From: an uncultured Bacilli bacterium
GTDB taxonomy: Bacteria; Bacillota_I; Bacilli_A; RF39; UBA660
Direction of reading: 5' to 3'
Length of the DNA: 64,000 bases
Assembly (NCBI GenBank): GCA_934096605.1
Contig: CAKOMI010000002.1
Location: 1-64,000, forward strand
Shown here: positions 1-7,646 of the stretch, in pieces
How the letters are laid out: each line of letters starts with the position of its first letter
Position numbering within the stretch: position 1 is the stretch's first letter
Program-made: the position numbers and the translations under genes
The notes under the pieces: generated by a model
Database searches by the model: none
Seen by the model: the letters and a program-made list of their open reading frames with translations, nothing else
Told to the model about the DNA's origin: nothing

Positions 1-288
1 AATAAATATCATATTGAAATGGATATTCCAGGATATAAGAAAGATGAAATTAAAATTGAATGTAATAAAGGTAATATTGTAATTACAGCAGAAAAGAAAG
101 AAGAAACAAAAGATGAACATAAAAAATATCTTCGTAAAGAAAGAGTTTATGGTAAGGTTCAAAGAAGTTTCTATTTAGGAGATATTAAAGAAGATGAAAT
201 TGAAGCATCTTTCAAAGATGGAATACTAGAAGTAGTAGTTCCTAAACTTGAAGAAAAAGAAACTAAAAAATATATTGAAGTTAAATAG
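1..288 (+). CDS. Small heat shock protein (Hsp20/alpha-crystallin), 5' end missing
   Basis: The reading frame is open to the first base of the window (NKYHIEMDIPGYKKDEI), so the first Met at base 19 is internal and the gene starts upstream. What remains is most of an alpha-crystallin domain: the DIPGY(K)KDEI strand, an ITAEKKEE strand, RSFYLGD (the family's R-SF-LP-like segment) and the DGILEVVVPK strand near the end. Hsp20 proteins are ATP-independent holdases that keep unfolding proteins soluble in the cytoplasm. No C-terminal IXI motif is obvious (the tail is EKETKKYIEVK). A strong hairpin follows the stop, so this ends a transcript. Family call is confident; start not visible. Confidence 0.93.
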   Translation, partial: NKYHIEMDIPGYKKDEIKIECNKGNIVITAEKKEETKDEHKKYLRKERVYGKVQRSFYLGDIKEDEIEASFKDGILEVVVPKLEEKETKKYIEVK

Positions 289-320
289 TTAAAAGAGGAA
301 AATGTTCCTCTTTTAAATTT
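289..320 (+). terminator. Rho-independent terminator of the hsp20 gene
   Basis: A perfect 12-bp inverted repeat (289-300 with 305-316, arm TTAAAAGAGGAA) with a 4-base loop starts on the base after the stop codon and is followed by a T-rich stretch. Confidence 0.85.
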
Positions 321-371
321 ACTTTTTTTAGGGCATATGTTATACTTTTTTTATAGTAAAGGAAGATAGTT

Positions 372-2075
372 ATGGAAAATAAATTAGAAACTATTACAGT
401 ACAATTTTTAGAGGAATGTACATTTACAAATAATATAGCTAATACTTTAAAATCGTTAGATGAAATTACGAGTATTGAAAATAAAATAAGAGAACTTATT
501 AATAATGCTAGTAATGGTGATACTAGAGAAATGTTAGAAAATATGCTTAATGATTGGCAAGAACATTCTAAAGAATATTTAAAAGATATTTCTTTAATAT
601 GTAATGAAATAAAAGAAAAAGGCTATAGTATTTTTTATGATCCAGATCCAAACAGAAAACTTGATGAAAATTTAGTGGCTAAATATGGCGAAGAGTTTAC
701 AAGAAAACTATATTTAGAGATTAATCAAAATTTAATAAAGTTAATAAGAGCAGTAGCAGCTTATAATTTATATATAAAGAATAGTAAAAAACAAGGTTTA
801 GAAATTAAAGATACAGATATATTAGAGAAAAAGAAAGAAATAAATGAATTATATAAAAAGACTTTTAATAAAGAGACTAATTTTTATGAATTTGAAATAA
901 ATGAAGAGTTAGATTTAAGAAAATATTTGCCAGTTAATGGTGATAAATCTAAGCTTGATGAAGAAACAGAACATTTTTTAGAAGAATGTTCTTATACCAA
1001 TAATATTGATGCTTCCTTTGATTCTTTAAAAGAAATAACTAAAAAAGAACAAGAAATAATAGATTTTGTAAAAACTTTAGATGATAAAGAATTAGAAACT
1101 AAGTTTAACAGTATGTTATATGATTATCAAAAACATTCTAAAATATATATAGCTGATTGTCTTAGAATACAAAGTGATTTAAGTAAAAAAGGACATGTAC
1201 TTTATAGTATGGATAAAAAACCAAGAGAGTATTTACTTAATTTGATTAGAGTGATTGCTAGATATAATTTATATATTAAAAGGGCTAATGAATTAGGGAT
1301 AAGTGTTGCACAAGATAAAATAGAAGAATGGAAAAAGTCAATTAATATTTTATACCAAAAAGTTTTTGGTGAAGAAAAAGAGTTTTATGAACTTAAAAAT
1401 AATAAAGAATTAAATTTAAGTTTTTATGTACCAGATATAGCTCCAGTAAAAGAAGAGGTAAAAAGTGATAGTAAGCAAGAAGATGATGGCTTAATAAATA
1501 TAGGTGATATGTTAAATAATAGTAGTATTGAAGATAAAGAAGAGCAACAAGATATTAATTTAACGGATTATATGTTTAATAATGAACCAAAAGTAAAAGA
1601 GTTAAGAAAAGATATTTTAGAAGAAGGAATACCAGTTATTCAAGTAGGTAATGATACAGAAAAAGATAATATTTTAAGAAATGCTAGTATTCCTAGTAAA
1701 CCATTTAATCTTAAGAAAAAAGAAGAAAAAGTAATAGAAATACCTTCTTTTATGGATATGGCTAGTGAGTATCCTATAGCGGCAGAAATAAAGATAAAAA
1801 ATGCATTTGATTGTTGTTATCTTACTCCATATGTTGGATTACTTGGTGATACTCCACGAGCTCCATTGTATGCGAGGGATGCTAAGCGTTATGCATTAAC
1901 TTATTATGTGCTTTTTGATAATATGAAATTAGAATCTGCAACAGATAGTGAACAGTTATCTATTTTACTAGGTAGGGGTGGTAAAGTGATAAGTGTTAGA
2001 ACATTAGATTATTTTTATGATATTAATGATATAGAGATTATAGGAAGAGAAAAGCATTATGGTAAGAGTAGATAA
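372..2075 (+). CDS. Unknown protein with an internal domain duplication
   Basis: 567 residues, not recognised as a named family. Start ATG follows AAAGGAAG. No signal peptide or membrane segment is seen, so it is probably cytoplasmic. Two copies of one helical domain are visible: residues 13-175 (begins FLEECTFTNNIA) and about 204-355 (begins FLEECSYTNNID). Both contain LxEIT, an H-SK-Y motif (EHSKEYL / KHSKIYI) and RVIARYNLYIK-like helices. An acidic Lys/Glu/Asn-rich linker (about 360-470) leads to a C-terminal 90-residue domain with CCYLTPYVGLLGDTPRAP. The next gene, a surface protein, overlaps it by 17 bases, so the two are translated together. A role in handling that surface protein is only a guess from this coupling. 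Confidence 0.75.
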   Translation: MENKLETITVQFLEECTFTNNIANTLKSLDEITSIENKIRELINNASNGDTREMLENMLNDWQEHSKEYLKDISLICNEIKEKGYSIFYDPDPNRKLDENLVAKYGEEFTRKLYLEINQNLIKLIRAVAAYNLYIKNSKKQGLEIKDTDILEKKKEINELYKKTFNKETNFYEFEINEELDLRKYLPVNGDKSKLDEETEHFLEECSYTNNIDASFDSLKEITKKEQEIIDFVKTLDDKELETKFNSMLYDYQKHSKIYIADCLRIQSDLSKKGHVLYSMDKKPREYLLNLIRVIARYNLYIKRANELGISVAQDKIEEWKKSINILYQKVFGEEKEFYELKNNKELNLSFYVPDIAPVKEEVKSDSKQEDDGLINIGDMLNNSSIEDKEEQQDINLTDYMFNNEPKVKELRKDILEEGIPVIQVGNDTEKDNILRNASIPSKPFNLKKKEEKVIEIPSFMDMASEYPIAAEIKIKNAFDCCYLTPYVGLLGDTPRAPLYARDAKRYALTYYVLFDNMKLESATDSEQLSILLGRGGKVISVRTLDYFYDINDIEIIGREKHYGKSR

Positions 2076-4941
2076 AAAGAAGAAAAAAGTAAAGTTAGTA
2101 GTTTTACTTGTAAGTGTATTATGTTTATTTATGGGTGCTTCTTATGCGTATTGGTTAATGACGGCAACACAAACAGAGACTAATATAGCCAGTAGTAAAT
2201 GTTTTAAAGTAAGCATTACTAATGAAAGCGATGCAATAAGCATAACAAAGGCTCATCCTGTAACAGATGAGGAAGGCTTAAAAGAAACTGGATATTCTTT
2301 TACTATTCAAAATACATGTAGTACTTATGCTGCTTATCAGGTCAATCTAGAAGATATACTAGATGATGAAATAACTAAAAGATTAAGTAATAAATATATT
2401 AAACTATCTTTAAATGGTAGTACGCCAAGAGTATTAAGTAATTATACTAAAGTAAGTCCTACCATCGATGATGCTGATGCCTCATTTAAATTAACTAGTG
2501 GCTCTCTTGCGCCAAATGGGGAAGATGGGGACTCAGTAGACTATAACTTAAAACTATGGATGGATTATGATACACCAGCTATAGATGAAACTATGAGTGC
2601 CGCTTTTAAAAGTAAAATTAGTGTTATTGCAAGTTATATTGAAGAAAATGATTTAACAAATGAAATAACAATTGCTTATAATTCCAAAACAACTGATTAT
2701 AGTAAAGATAGTGAAACAATAGATATAAATGCCACGAGTACTAACTATAATTTAATAGAGTATAGTAGTGATAATGTAACTTACACAAGTATTGATACGC
2801 CTAGTAAAGATGTTACTCTAACTAAGACGTATACAGAAGATAAAGATGAAACTATTTATTTTCGTGATGAAATGGGTAATTTAAAAAGTGAAAATGTTGT
2901 TCTATCTAAGTTAGATAAGACAGGACCCGTTATAACAGTTACAGCTTCAAGTGACTGGGGTTCAAGTAATACAGTAAATATCACTTTAGAAGATGAAAAA
3001 TCAGGTCTTGCTGGCTACGCTTTAACAGAGACAGAAATTGAGCCTAGCGAATGGACAAATGTTACTGGAAAAAGCACAACTATAACTAAAGACGTTACTA
3101 GTAATAAAAAATATTATGTTTATGCTAAAGATGCTTTAGGTAATATTAGTCATAAAGACGTTGAGGTAAGCCATGTTGATACTACTGCACCAACAATTGT
3201 TAGTTTAACAGAACAAAGTAGTTATGGGGCAACAAGCACAATAACTGCCGTAGCAAAAGACACAGAGTCTGGTATAACAGGTTATGCATTCACTGAATCT
3301 AGTACAGAACCCACTAGTTGGACAAGTGTAGACAATGTCATAACTGAAAGTACTTATACTTATAAGGCAACAAAGAATGGTACAATATATTTCTGGGTAA
3401 AAGATGGGTCAGGACATAAAATAAATAAGACAATAACTGTTAGTAAAGTAGACGCGACAGCTCCAACCGTAACACTTAGTTTAAGCGATGAAACAACTTG
3501 GACTAAATCAAAAACATTAACAATGAATTTTAGCGATAATGATTCTGGACTAGCAGGCTATGCAGTTACAACTACAGAAACAACACCAACTGCATGGACA
3601 AGTATAAGTGGAACAAGTGTAAGTAAAACACAGACAATAACAACTAATGGTACATATTACGTATGGACAAAAGACAATGCTGGATTAGTAAGTCATGTTA
3701 ACAAAACAATATCTTATATTGATATCACAGCACCAACAGCAAGTATGACATTAACAAAAACAAGTAATTCAATAACAGTTGATGCAAGTAAGTCTAGTGA
3801 TACTGATAGTGGTATAGCAAAGTATGAATATAGTATTGATAATACAACATATTATTCTTCAACAAGTTCAACATATACATTTACTGGTCTAAGTGTTGGT
3901 ACTTATACTATATATTTAAGAGTTACAGATAATGCTGGAAATGTGGAAAATACTACCGCTCAAGTAGCTATCACAATACCATTAACAACAAAAATTACAC
4001 AATTAGCAGCAACCGATACAAAGAAATTAGTAACCGATGATTATGGTAACATAAGATATGTTGGTGGTAGTCCGAATAACTATGTAAGTTTTGATGGCGA
4101 TATATGGCGTATTATAGGTGTCATGAAAGATGTTGATGATGGTACAGGCAATAAAGAAGATCGTGTAAAAATAATAAGAAACGATGCAATAGGTGGTTAC
4201 TCATGGGATACAAGTGAATCAAGTATCAATAATGGTAAAGGTGTAAACGAATGGAGCCAGGCAGACTTAATGAAACTATTAAATCCAGGCTATGAAAGTG
4301 AAACTGTAGGTGGATCATTATATTGGAATAATAAATCAGGAACATGTTACTCATCTAAAAACAATGGTACAAAAGCTTGCGATTTCGCAAGTACAGGTAT
4401 AAAAGACAAATTAAAAAATATGCTAGGTAATGCGGTATGGAATACAGGAAGTCAAGGAACTGCATCATGGTATAACAGTAGTGGAGGATTAACAAAACAT
4501 TTTTATACATATGAAAGAAGTGAAAATACAGGAAAAATATGTACAAGTGGAATTTATTGCACAGACACGGTATCAAGAACAACAACATGGACAGGAAAGA
4601 TAGGCTTAATGTATCCATCAGATTATGGCTATGCAACAAGAGCGGCAGACCGCGCAACATGTTTAAATAAAGAATTATTAAATTGGGATGATAGTAGTGT
4701 AAGTGGTTGTAAATATAATGATTGGCTATTAAATGTAAATGGTAGCGGTCAATGGACATTATCGCCGCATGCTGACTCTTCCGATGCTGACTATGTGTTC
4801 TATGTGTACATTGTTGGCAACGTCCGCATCGCCAATGCGTGCAGCAGCAACGCCGTCCGTCCCGTCGGTTATCTGTTATCGAATACGTTGGTCCAAAGCG
4901 GAGATGGCAGCTCAGGAAATCCTTATACGCTATCAAATTAA
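2059..4941 (+). CDS. Large surface protein: signal anchor, four Ig-like repeats, DGR-target-type variable C-terminal domain
   Basis: 960 residues. The N-terminus (KKKKKVKLVVLLVSVLCLF then GASYAYW) resembles SipW-dependent leaders of TasA/CalY-like proteins. Four Ig-like repeats begin near residues 287, 374, 464 and 554, each opening with a D-T/A-TAP-like motif and containing a DSGLAGYA-like strand and an NGTYYVWTKDN-like strand. From about residue 650 comes a C-terminal domain (NYVSFDGDIWRIIGVM, DLMKLLNPGYES, YPSDYGYAT, WTLSP) shared with the protein at 20954-22258. In the last 60 codons GC rises to about 53%, and 32 of the 35 codons at 4768-4872 end in C or T. This is what adenine mutagenesis of AAY codons in a DGR template would leave. 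The fold is then probably a C-type-lectin/FGE-like ligand-binding domain (inference). Start ATG overlaps the upstream gene; GGAAGAG lies upstream. Confidence 0.85.
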   Translation: MVRVDKKKKKVKLVVLLVSVLCLFMGASYAYWLMTATQTETNIASSKCFKVSITNESDAISITKAHPVTDEEGLKETGYSFTIQNTCSTYAAYQVNLEDILDDEITKRLSNKYIKLSLNGSTPRVLSNYTKVSPTIDDADASFKLTSGSLAPNGEDGDSVDYNLKLWMDYDTPAIDETMSAAFKSKISVIASYIEENDLTNEITIAYNSKTTDYSKDSETIDINATSTNYNLIEYSSDNVTYTSIDTPSKDVTLTKTYTEDKDETIYFRDEMGNLKSENVVLSKLDKTGPVITVTASSDWGSSNTVNITLEDEKSGLAGYALTETEIEPSEWTNVTGKSTTITKDVTSNKKYYVYAKDALGNISHKDVEVSHVDTTAPTIVSLTEQSSYGATSTITAVAKDTESGITGYAFTESSTEPTSWTSVDNVITESTYTYKATKNGTIYFWVKDGSGHKINKTITVSKVDATAPTVTLSLSDETTWTKSKTLTMNFSDNDSGLAGYAVTTTETTPTAWTSISGTSVSKTQTITTNGTYYVWTKDNAGLVSHVNKTISYIDITAPTASMTLTKTSNSITVDASKSSDTDSGIAKYEYSIDNTTYYSSTSSTYTFTGLSVGTYTIYLRVTDNAGNVENTTAQVAITIPLTTKITQLAATDTKKLVTDDYGNIRYVGGSPNNYVSFDGDIWRIIGVMKDVDDGTGNKEDRVKIIRNDAIGGYSWDTSESSINNGKGVNEWSQADLMKLLNPGYESETVGGSLYWNNKSGTCYSSKNNGTKACDFASTGIKDKLKNMLGNAVWNTGSQGTASWYNSSGGLTKHFYTYERSENTGKICTSGIYCTDTVSRTTTWTGKIGLMYPSDYGYATRAADRATCLNKELLNWDDSSVSGCKYNDWLLNVNGSGQWTLSPHADSSDADYVFYVYIVGNVRIANACSSNAVRPVGYLLSNTLVQSGDGSSGNPYTLSN
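4768..4872 (+). other. Putative DGR variable repeat (VR) inside the surface-protein gene
   Basis: Codons 904-938 of the surface protein. 32 of 35 codons end in C or T; the exceptions are two GTG in the YVFYV core and one GCG. The block 4741-4920 is about 53% GC, against under 30% around it. The framework matches the AT-rich homologue at 22070-22190 (WT-S, YV-YV, VRPV/VKPV, YL), while the residues between differ. DGRs copy a template repeat with A-to-N errors into such a site. No reverse transcriptase or template repeat is visible in this window, so the call is structural inference. Confidence 0.6.
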
Positions 4942-4949
4942 TAATAAAA

Positions 4950-4978
4950 AATGAACGAGTGTTATGCTCGTTCTTTTA
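4950..4978. terminator. Bidirectional terminator between convergent genes
   Basis: Stem GAACGAG (4953-4959) with CTCGTTC (4967-4973) and a 7-base loop. A-rich sequence on the left and T-rich on the right let it serve both the surface-protein gene and the metallophosphoesterase gene, which end on either side. Confidence 0.8.
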
Positions 4979-5839
4979 ATTGCCTTGATTATATAGTCTG
5001 TATAAGTATATTGTTGGGTGATTTAGAAATCTACCATTTACTTTATCTGAACCTATACCAGGATTTACAAATAAAGTACTATTTTCTTTATCATATCTTC
5101 CTTTTTCATAAGTACTTGAATTTTCATCTTTTAATATACCATTTAAAAAAGGTATTCTTATGACGCCACCCATTGAATGACCAGATAATGTTAAATCGGT
5201 GTATTTATAATTTTCATTAAATCTTATTGGCTCATGGGCTAATAGTATTTGATAGTTATTGTTAGATTCAGTATGCCAAAGCATATCTTTTTCTTCTTGT
5301 AAAGAGGCAACACCAGTTATATATATTGGAGTATTTCCTTTATAATAAATTGGGATAGTTTCTTTATTTAAAATTTTAAATCCTGTTGTTTCACATAGTT
5401 CTTTATAAAAATCTATATCAGTGTAATCTTTATCACCAGTGACAGCGTATTTGCCAAGACTTGCATTTAATTCTTTTAAAGTGTTTTTCAAGAAGTTTTT
5501 ATTATCGTCACTTAGAGTTATATAATCACTTAACATATCACCTGTGAAAACTATTATATCTGGTTTAGTTTCATTAATTTTAGTTACAACTTTTTTTAAT
5601 TCTTTTTCATTAGTAATACGACCAAATTGAATATCAGAAAATTGGACTATTTTAAGGCCATTATAGTTTTCAGTTACTTTATTACTTGTTATGGCATATT
5701 CTTCTACTGTGATTATTTCTGGTTCTATAAAATGAAAGTCAATATATATTAAAATAAATAATAGTAATAAAAAAAAGCCAATTTTAATAAATATATTTGT
5801 CTTTTTTTTAACCACTAGTTCTTGTGCTTCTTCTTCCAT
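4976..5839 (-). CDS. Membrane-anchored metallophosphoesterase (YkuE-like) with altered metal-site motifs
   Basis: 287 residues. A Lys-rich start and one membrane segment (about residues 15-35, IGFFLLLLFILIYI) put the catalytic domain outside the membrane. The calcineurin-like motif order is present: VQFSDIQFGR (usual DxH, here D-I-Q), IVFTGDM (GD), VTGDKDY (usual GNHD/E), LLAHEP, and LSGHSMGGV (usual GHTHGG). Three of the usual metal or catalytic His positions are therefore Gln, Lys and Met. Either this is a subfamily with a different metal site or activity is reduced. Start ATG sits behind AGGAGGC, one base after the stop of the upstream CPBP protease gene, so the two are co-transcribed. Substrate unknown. 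Confidence 0.85.
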   Translation of the reverse strand: MEEEAQELVVKKKTNIFIKIGFFLLLLFILIYIDFHFIEPEIITVEEYAITSNKVTENYNGLKIVQFSDIQFGRITNEKELKKVVTKINETKPDIIVFTGDMLSDYITLSDDNKNFLKNTLKELNASLGKYAVTGDKDYTDIDFYKELCETTGFKILNKETIPIYYKGNTPIYITGVASLQEEKDMLWHTESNNNYQILLAHEPIRFNENYKYTDLTLSGHSMGGVIRIPFLNGILKDENSSTYEKGRYDKENSTLFVNPGIGSDKVNGRFLNHPTIYLYRLYNQGN

Positions 5840-5840
5840 C

Positions 5841-6560
5841 TTAGCCTCCTATTATAGTACTACTTAGTAAAACTAGTAATAGTGATAAAGAATTATGCAT
5901 GACGTGAGTTATAGTACTTGTGAAAATTGTTTTGGTTTCAATATAACTTTTGGCAAAGAAATAACCGATACCACTATAAGGGATAATATAAAGTAGTTGT
6001 AGTAAGTTAATGCTAGTTCCGGCTACAAAAGCATTTAATAAGTGGGCTCCACCAAATAATAGAGATGTTATTATCATGAAAGCTTTATCGTTTGGTATAG
6101 CTTCTCTAAAGTTTTTTCTAAATAGTACTTCTTCAATAAAAGGACCTATTAAAGCCATGCTTATTATAGAGAATATTGGCATTTCATTTACAATTGAACG
6201 ATTAAGAGTTTCATTGGTAGCCATATCACCAACAATGGAAAGAATTAAAGAATTACTTATAAACATAAATAGTAAGGCTAGTAACCAATTTTTTAAACCG
6301 ATTTTAAAGAAGGATTTAAAATTCTTTTTATAAAGAATGAATTCTTCTTTTAAAGATTTATGATAAAAAATATAAATTACTAGTAAAGTTAAAATATATA
6401 TAATGGTATAGGCTATTATGTAGATAAGTCTATTTTGAAGGTCTAGTTTTAATATAGAGAAGAGATAGGCTGTTACATTTGGAATAATAATCATGTAACT
6501 TAGTAGTATAGCTATGCTTCTAAGAATTGTTTTGGAGTTTATTTTTTTCAAATTAATCAC
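5841..6560 (-). CDS. CPBP-family intramembrane metalloprotease (CAAX protease/bacteriocin-processing)
   Basis: 239 residues with about seven hydrophobic segments. The family motifs are present: GPFIEEVLFRKNF (EExxxR), FGGAHLLNAF (HxxxN) and a third THVMHNSLS motif. CPBP proteins are membrane-embedded glutamic-type proteases that act in bacteriocin self-immunity, protein maturation or signalling; the substrate cannot be read from sequence. The start appears to be GTG (the nearby ATG is out of frame), with AGAAAG upstream. It overlaps into the metallophosphoesterase gene with one base between stop and next start. Confidence 0.9.
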   Translation of the reverse strand: MINLKKINSKTILRSIAILLSYMIIIPNVTAYLFSILKLDLQNRLIYIIAYTIIYILTLLVIYIFYHKSLKEEFILYKKNFKSFFKIGLKNWLLALLFMFISNSLILSIVGDMATNETLNRSIVNEMPIFSIISMALIGPFIEEVLFRKNFREAIPNDKAFMIITSLLFGGAHLLNAFVAGTSINLLQLLYIIPYSGIGYFFAKSYIETKTIFTSTITHVMHNSLSLLLVLLSSTIIGG

Positions 6561-6597
6561 ATTCTTTCTATTTAAATAATATCATAATTTTTTTTTC

Positions 6598-6626
6598 TTT
6601 ACAATGTAATCATTTCTTTTTATAAT
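6598..6626 (+). promoter_or_regulatory. SigA-type promoter for the small membrane protein gene
   Basis: TTTACA (6598-6603), 17-base spacer, TATAAT (6621-6626), followed by AGGGTGAA and the TTG start at 6646. It lies in the divergent gap with the CPBP gene. Confidence 0.7.
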
Positions 6627-6645
6627 AAACTTAGGGTGAATTAAT

Positions 6646-6810
6646 TTGAAAAAAGATATTAAAGATATTGTTAATAGTAGAGGTATGTTTATTTTATTAA
6701 GTATTTTAATAACTTTTGTTTTTATATATTTTTCTGTTCCACATTTTTTTCCAAGAGAAAAGATTGAGGCTTTAGTAGAAAGAATGAATGTTTTTGAAAA
6801 AAATAGTTAG
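6646..6810 (+). CDS. Small single-span membrane protein (54 aa), TTG start
   Basis: 54 residues beginning MKKDIKDIVNSRGMFILL with one hydrophobic span (about residues 14-33) and a charged tail (PREKIEALVERMNVF). Not recognised. It is supported by a consensus promoter, AGGGTGAA at a good distance from the TTG start, and a perfect hairpin terminator directly after the stop. Together these make a complete monocistronic unit. Function unknown. Confidence 0.7.
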   Translation: MKKDIKDIVNSRGMFILLSILITFVFIYFSVPHFFPREKIEALVERMNVFEKNS

Positions 6811-6843
6811 AAAGTGATTTCACACAATTGAAATCACTTTTTA
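6811..6843 (+). terminator. Terminator of the small membrane protein gene
   Basis: Perfect 10-bp stem AAAGTGATTT (6811-6820) with AAATCACTTT (6831-6840), then T. The promoter of the following operon (TTGAAA at 6828-6833) is embedded in its second arm. Confidence 0.85.
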
Positions 6844-6856
6844 AATGTGCTAAAAT
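6828..6856 (+). promoter_or_regulatory. Promoter of the Tad-like operon
   Basis: TTGAAA (6828-6833), 17 bases, TAAAAT (6851-6856), upstream of the 6888 start. The -35 lies inside the preceding terminator hairpin. Confidence 0.55.
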
Positions 6857-6887
6857 CATGATATGAGATTGATTAGAGGTGATTTAT

Positions 6888-7646
6888 GTGCGGAAAGGAA
6901 AGCAAATTCTTTTTCTTGTATTTGCTTTAACGGTGATGATGAAAGGTGTTAATGCTGAGTGTGACTATGAAACACAAGTGAAATTAGCAACAGAAGCTTC
7001 AAATGTTAAAACAAATTATGAGGTTAAAGATATTGTTATTAATTGGCAAACTGGTGAAGAGGTAACAGGTGTTACGGAAGACGAGATTGACGATGGAAGT
7101 GAATATGTTTTGGCAAAGAAAGTTATGGTTTCTTTATATAATATTACTAGCAATATGGTTGTTACTATTACTGATGGTGATGGAATGAATGAGGAAGTCA
7201 CTTATGAAGAAACTGATAATGGCACTTATACTTTTGATGGTGGTAAGTTAGAAAATATTATAAATTATGATATTAAAATAACTACTAATAATCCAAGTTG
7301 TTCTGGTGATGAACTTAGAACACTTAACTTACAAACACCTAAGATAAATGATTATCATTATCTTACAGCTTGTGAAGGAGTAGACGATTATTATTGCCAA
7401 GAATTTATAGATTTTGATTTGAATATGAGTGAAGATGAGATTATATCAAAAGCGCTACTTAAAAGAGATGGACAAACTAGCGATAATCAAAATACAGATG
7501 AAAATAAAAGTTGGTTTGATAATGTAAAAGAATATTTAAAGAAACACCAATGGATAGTGTTTACTACTATTGGAGGAATCATATTAATAGCAGGGGTTGC
7601 TACTACCGTGATTATAATTAAAAAACGGAGGAGTAAAGTTTTATGA
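6888..7646 (+). CDS. Secreted membrane-anchored protein, first gene of the Tad-like operon
   Basis: 252 residues from the GTG at 6888, chosen because AGAGGTGAT ends 6-8 bases before it; an in-frame GTG at 6879 overlaps that ribosome site. Signal peptide (KQILFLVFALTVMMKGVNA, cut before ECDYE), an acidic extracellular region with few Cys, and a C-terminal membrane segment (about 226-246) followed by KKRRSK, giving a type I topology. Not a recognised family. Its stop overlaps the start of the giant Cys-rich protein, so the two are probably partners at the cell surface; it may anchor the latter, which has no anchor of its own. Confidence 0.75.
   Translation: MRKGKQILFLVFALTVMMKGVNAECDYETQVKLATEASNVKTNYEVKDIVINWQTGEEVTGVTEDEIDDGSEYVLAKKVMVSLYNITSNMVVTITDGDGMNEEVTYEETDNGTYTFDGGKLENIINYDIKITTNNPSCSGDELRTLNLQTPKINDYHYLTACEGVDDYYCQEFIDFDLNMSEDEIISKALLKRDGQTSDNQNTDENKSWFDNVKEYLKKHQWIVFTTIGGIILIAGVATTVIIIKKRRSKVL

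Noticed and set aside
4355..4936. 193-codon open frame on the minus strand opposite the surface-protein C-terminus
   Set aside because: No ribosome site, low-complexity His/Leu/Tyr composition, and wholly antisense to a well-supported gene whose NNY codon bias itself keeps the antisense frame open.
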